Assembly: GCA_903858085.1 (NCBI GenBank) | Contig: CAIOHJ010000016.1 | Coordinates: 1 to 35,925 of the forward strand | DNA: 35,925 bases | Origin: an uncultured Chloroflexota bacterium | GTDB taxonomy: Bacteria; Chloroflexota; Anaerolineae; Caldilineales; Caldilineaceae | Direction of reading: 5' to 3' | Shown here: piece by piece, positions 35,843-35,925 of the stretch | Layout of the letters: each line of letters opens with the position of its first letter | How positions within the stretch are numbered: the stretch's first letter is position 1 | Translations under genes and position numbers: made by a program | The notes under the pieces: model-generated | What the model was told of the DNA's origin: nothing | The model's database searches: none | What the model saw: the letters and a program-made list of their open reading frames with translations, nothing else

Positions 35843-35925
35843 GCGTTTCACCTGACGCAGCGCCTCCCGCGTCGCCGCCAATTCTTCCGTCAACCGCTGG
35901 TTTTCTTTCGCCCGCCCCATCGGGG
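35825..35925 (-). CDS. Possible 3' end of a gene running in from the right edge
   Basis: A minus-strand frame, open at 35925, reads MGRAKENQRLTEELAATR and ends RSEPRP at a TAA at 35827-35825. The Leu/Glu/Lys heptad-like pattern suggests a coiled-coil tail. However, it begins in one repeat (CGCCCCATCGGGG) and ends inside another (CCCTCCCTTACGGTCGGGG), so the frame could be chance or a gene whose end was changed by repeat insertion. The family is not recognisable. Confidence 0.35.
   Translation of the reverse strand, partial: PMGRAKENQRLTEELAATREALRQVKRSEPRP
35913..35925. repeat. Short GC palindrome, copy 3, cut by the window edge
   Basis: CGCCCCATCGGGG at the very end repeats the core seen at 35511 and 35556. 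Confidence 0.6.

Noticed and set aside
35511..35925. Repeats as a CRISPR array
   Set aside because: Repeat units differ in length and orientation and spacing is irregular, with no cas genes nearby.

Overview
The window is a GC-rich, tightly packed bacterial chromosome segment. It encodes a light-driven proton pump and two sugar ABC-importer loci, each embedded in sugar or polyol catabolism genes. The Ala/Pro/Glu-rich lipoprotein linkers of the solute-binding proteins, a SpoVS homologue, a xanthorhodopsin-type rhodopsin and the large sugar-acid and polyol gene set would fit a heterotrophic member of the Chloroflexota. That placement is inference from style and gene content; there is no rRNA or other phylogenetic marker here. 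I see no tRNA, rRNA, CRISPR array or transposase.

Layout. (1) 1-5930: a cut hypothetical gene (minus), a divergent control region, a double-length altronate/galactarate dehydratase-family protein (plus), then a convergent minus-strand pair, sulfatase and sugar-phosphate isomerase/epimerase-like TIM barrel. (2) 6269-7292: a single-gene unit for a rhodopsin with its own promoter and terminator. It has the proton-pump residues Asp97/Thr101/Glu108, the retinal Lys233 and the small Gly154 that opens a carotenoid-antenna fenestration in xanthorhodopsin. (3) 7304-15307: an operon for a binding protein, two permeases and a small DUF2160-like membrane subunit, then a xylitol/sorbitol-type dehydrogenase, an SDR and two zinc dehydrogenases; no ABC ATPase is present. 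(4) 15371-24541: a second operon behind a palindrome-covered promoter. It has four carbohydrate kinases joined by 4-bp ATGA overlaps, a DUF4432 aldose-epimerase-like protein, an AroE-like dehydrogenase and L-fucose isomerase. (5) 24569-28471: a large membrane histidine kinase and an OmpR-type regulator. (6) 28489-29267: helically phased T-tracts, a 44-residue glycine-zipper membrane peptide and a SpoVS homologue. (7) 35361 to 29274 on the minus strand: aldo/keto reductase, zinc dehydrogenase, and a complete ribose-type ABC importer (binding protein, double ATPase, permease). (8) 35400-35925: non-coding DNA rich in palindromic and inverted repeats, ending in a cut reading frame.

How the genes may work together (inference): polyols or sugars enter through the ABC importers. 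Dehydrogenases convert polyols to ketoses, FucI interconverts aldoses and ketoses, and the kinases trap them as phosphates. The dehydratase-family protein, sulfatase and TIM-barrel protein suggest use of sugar acids and sulfated glycans. The rhodopsin would supply extra proton motive force. Two binding-protein genes that are far apart share the same core promoter hexamers (TTGACA, 17 bp, TAGAGT), which hints at common expression.
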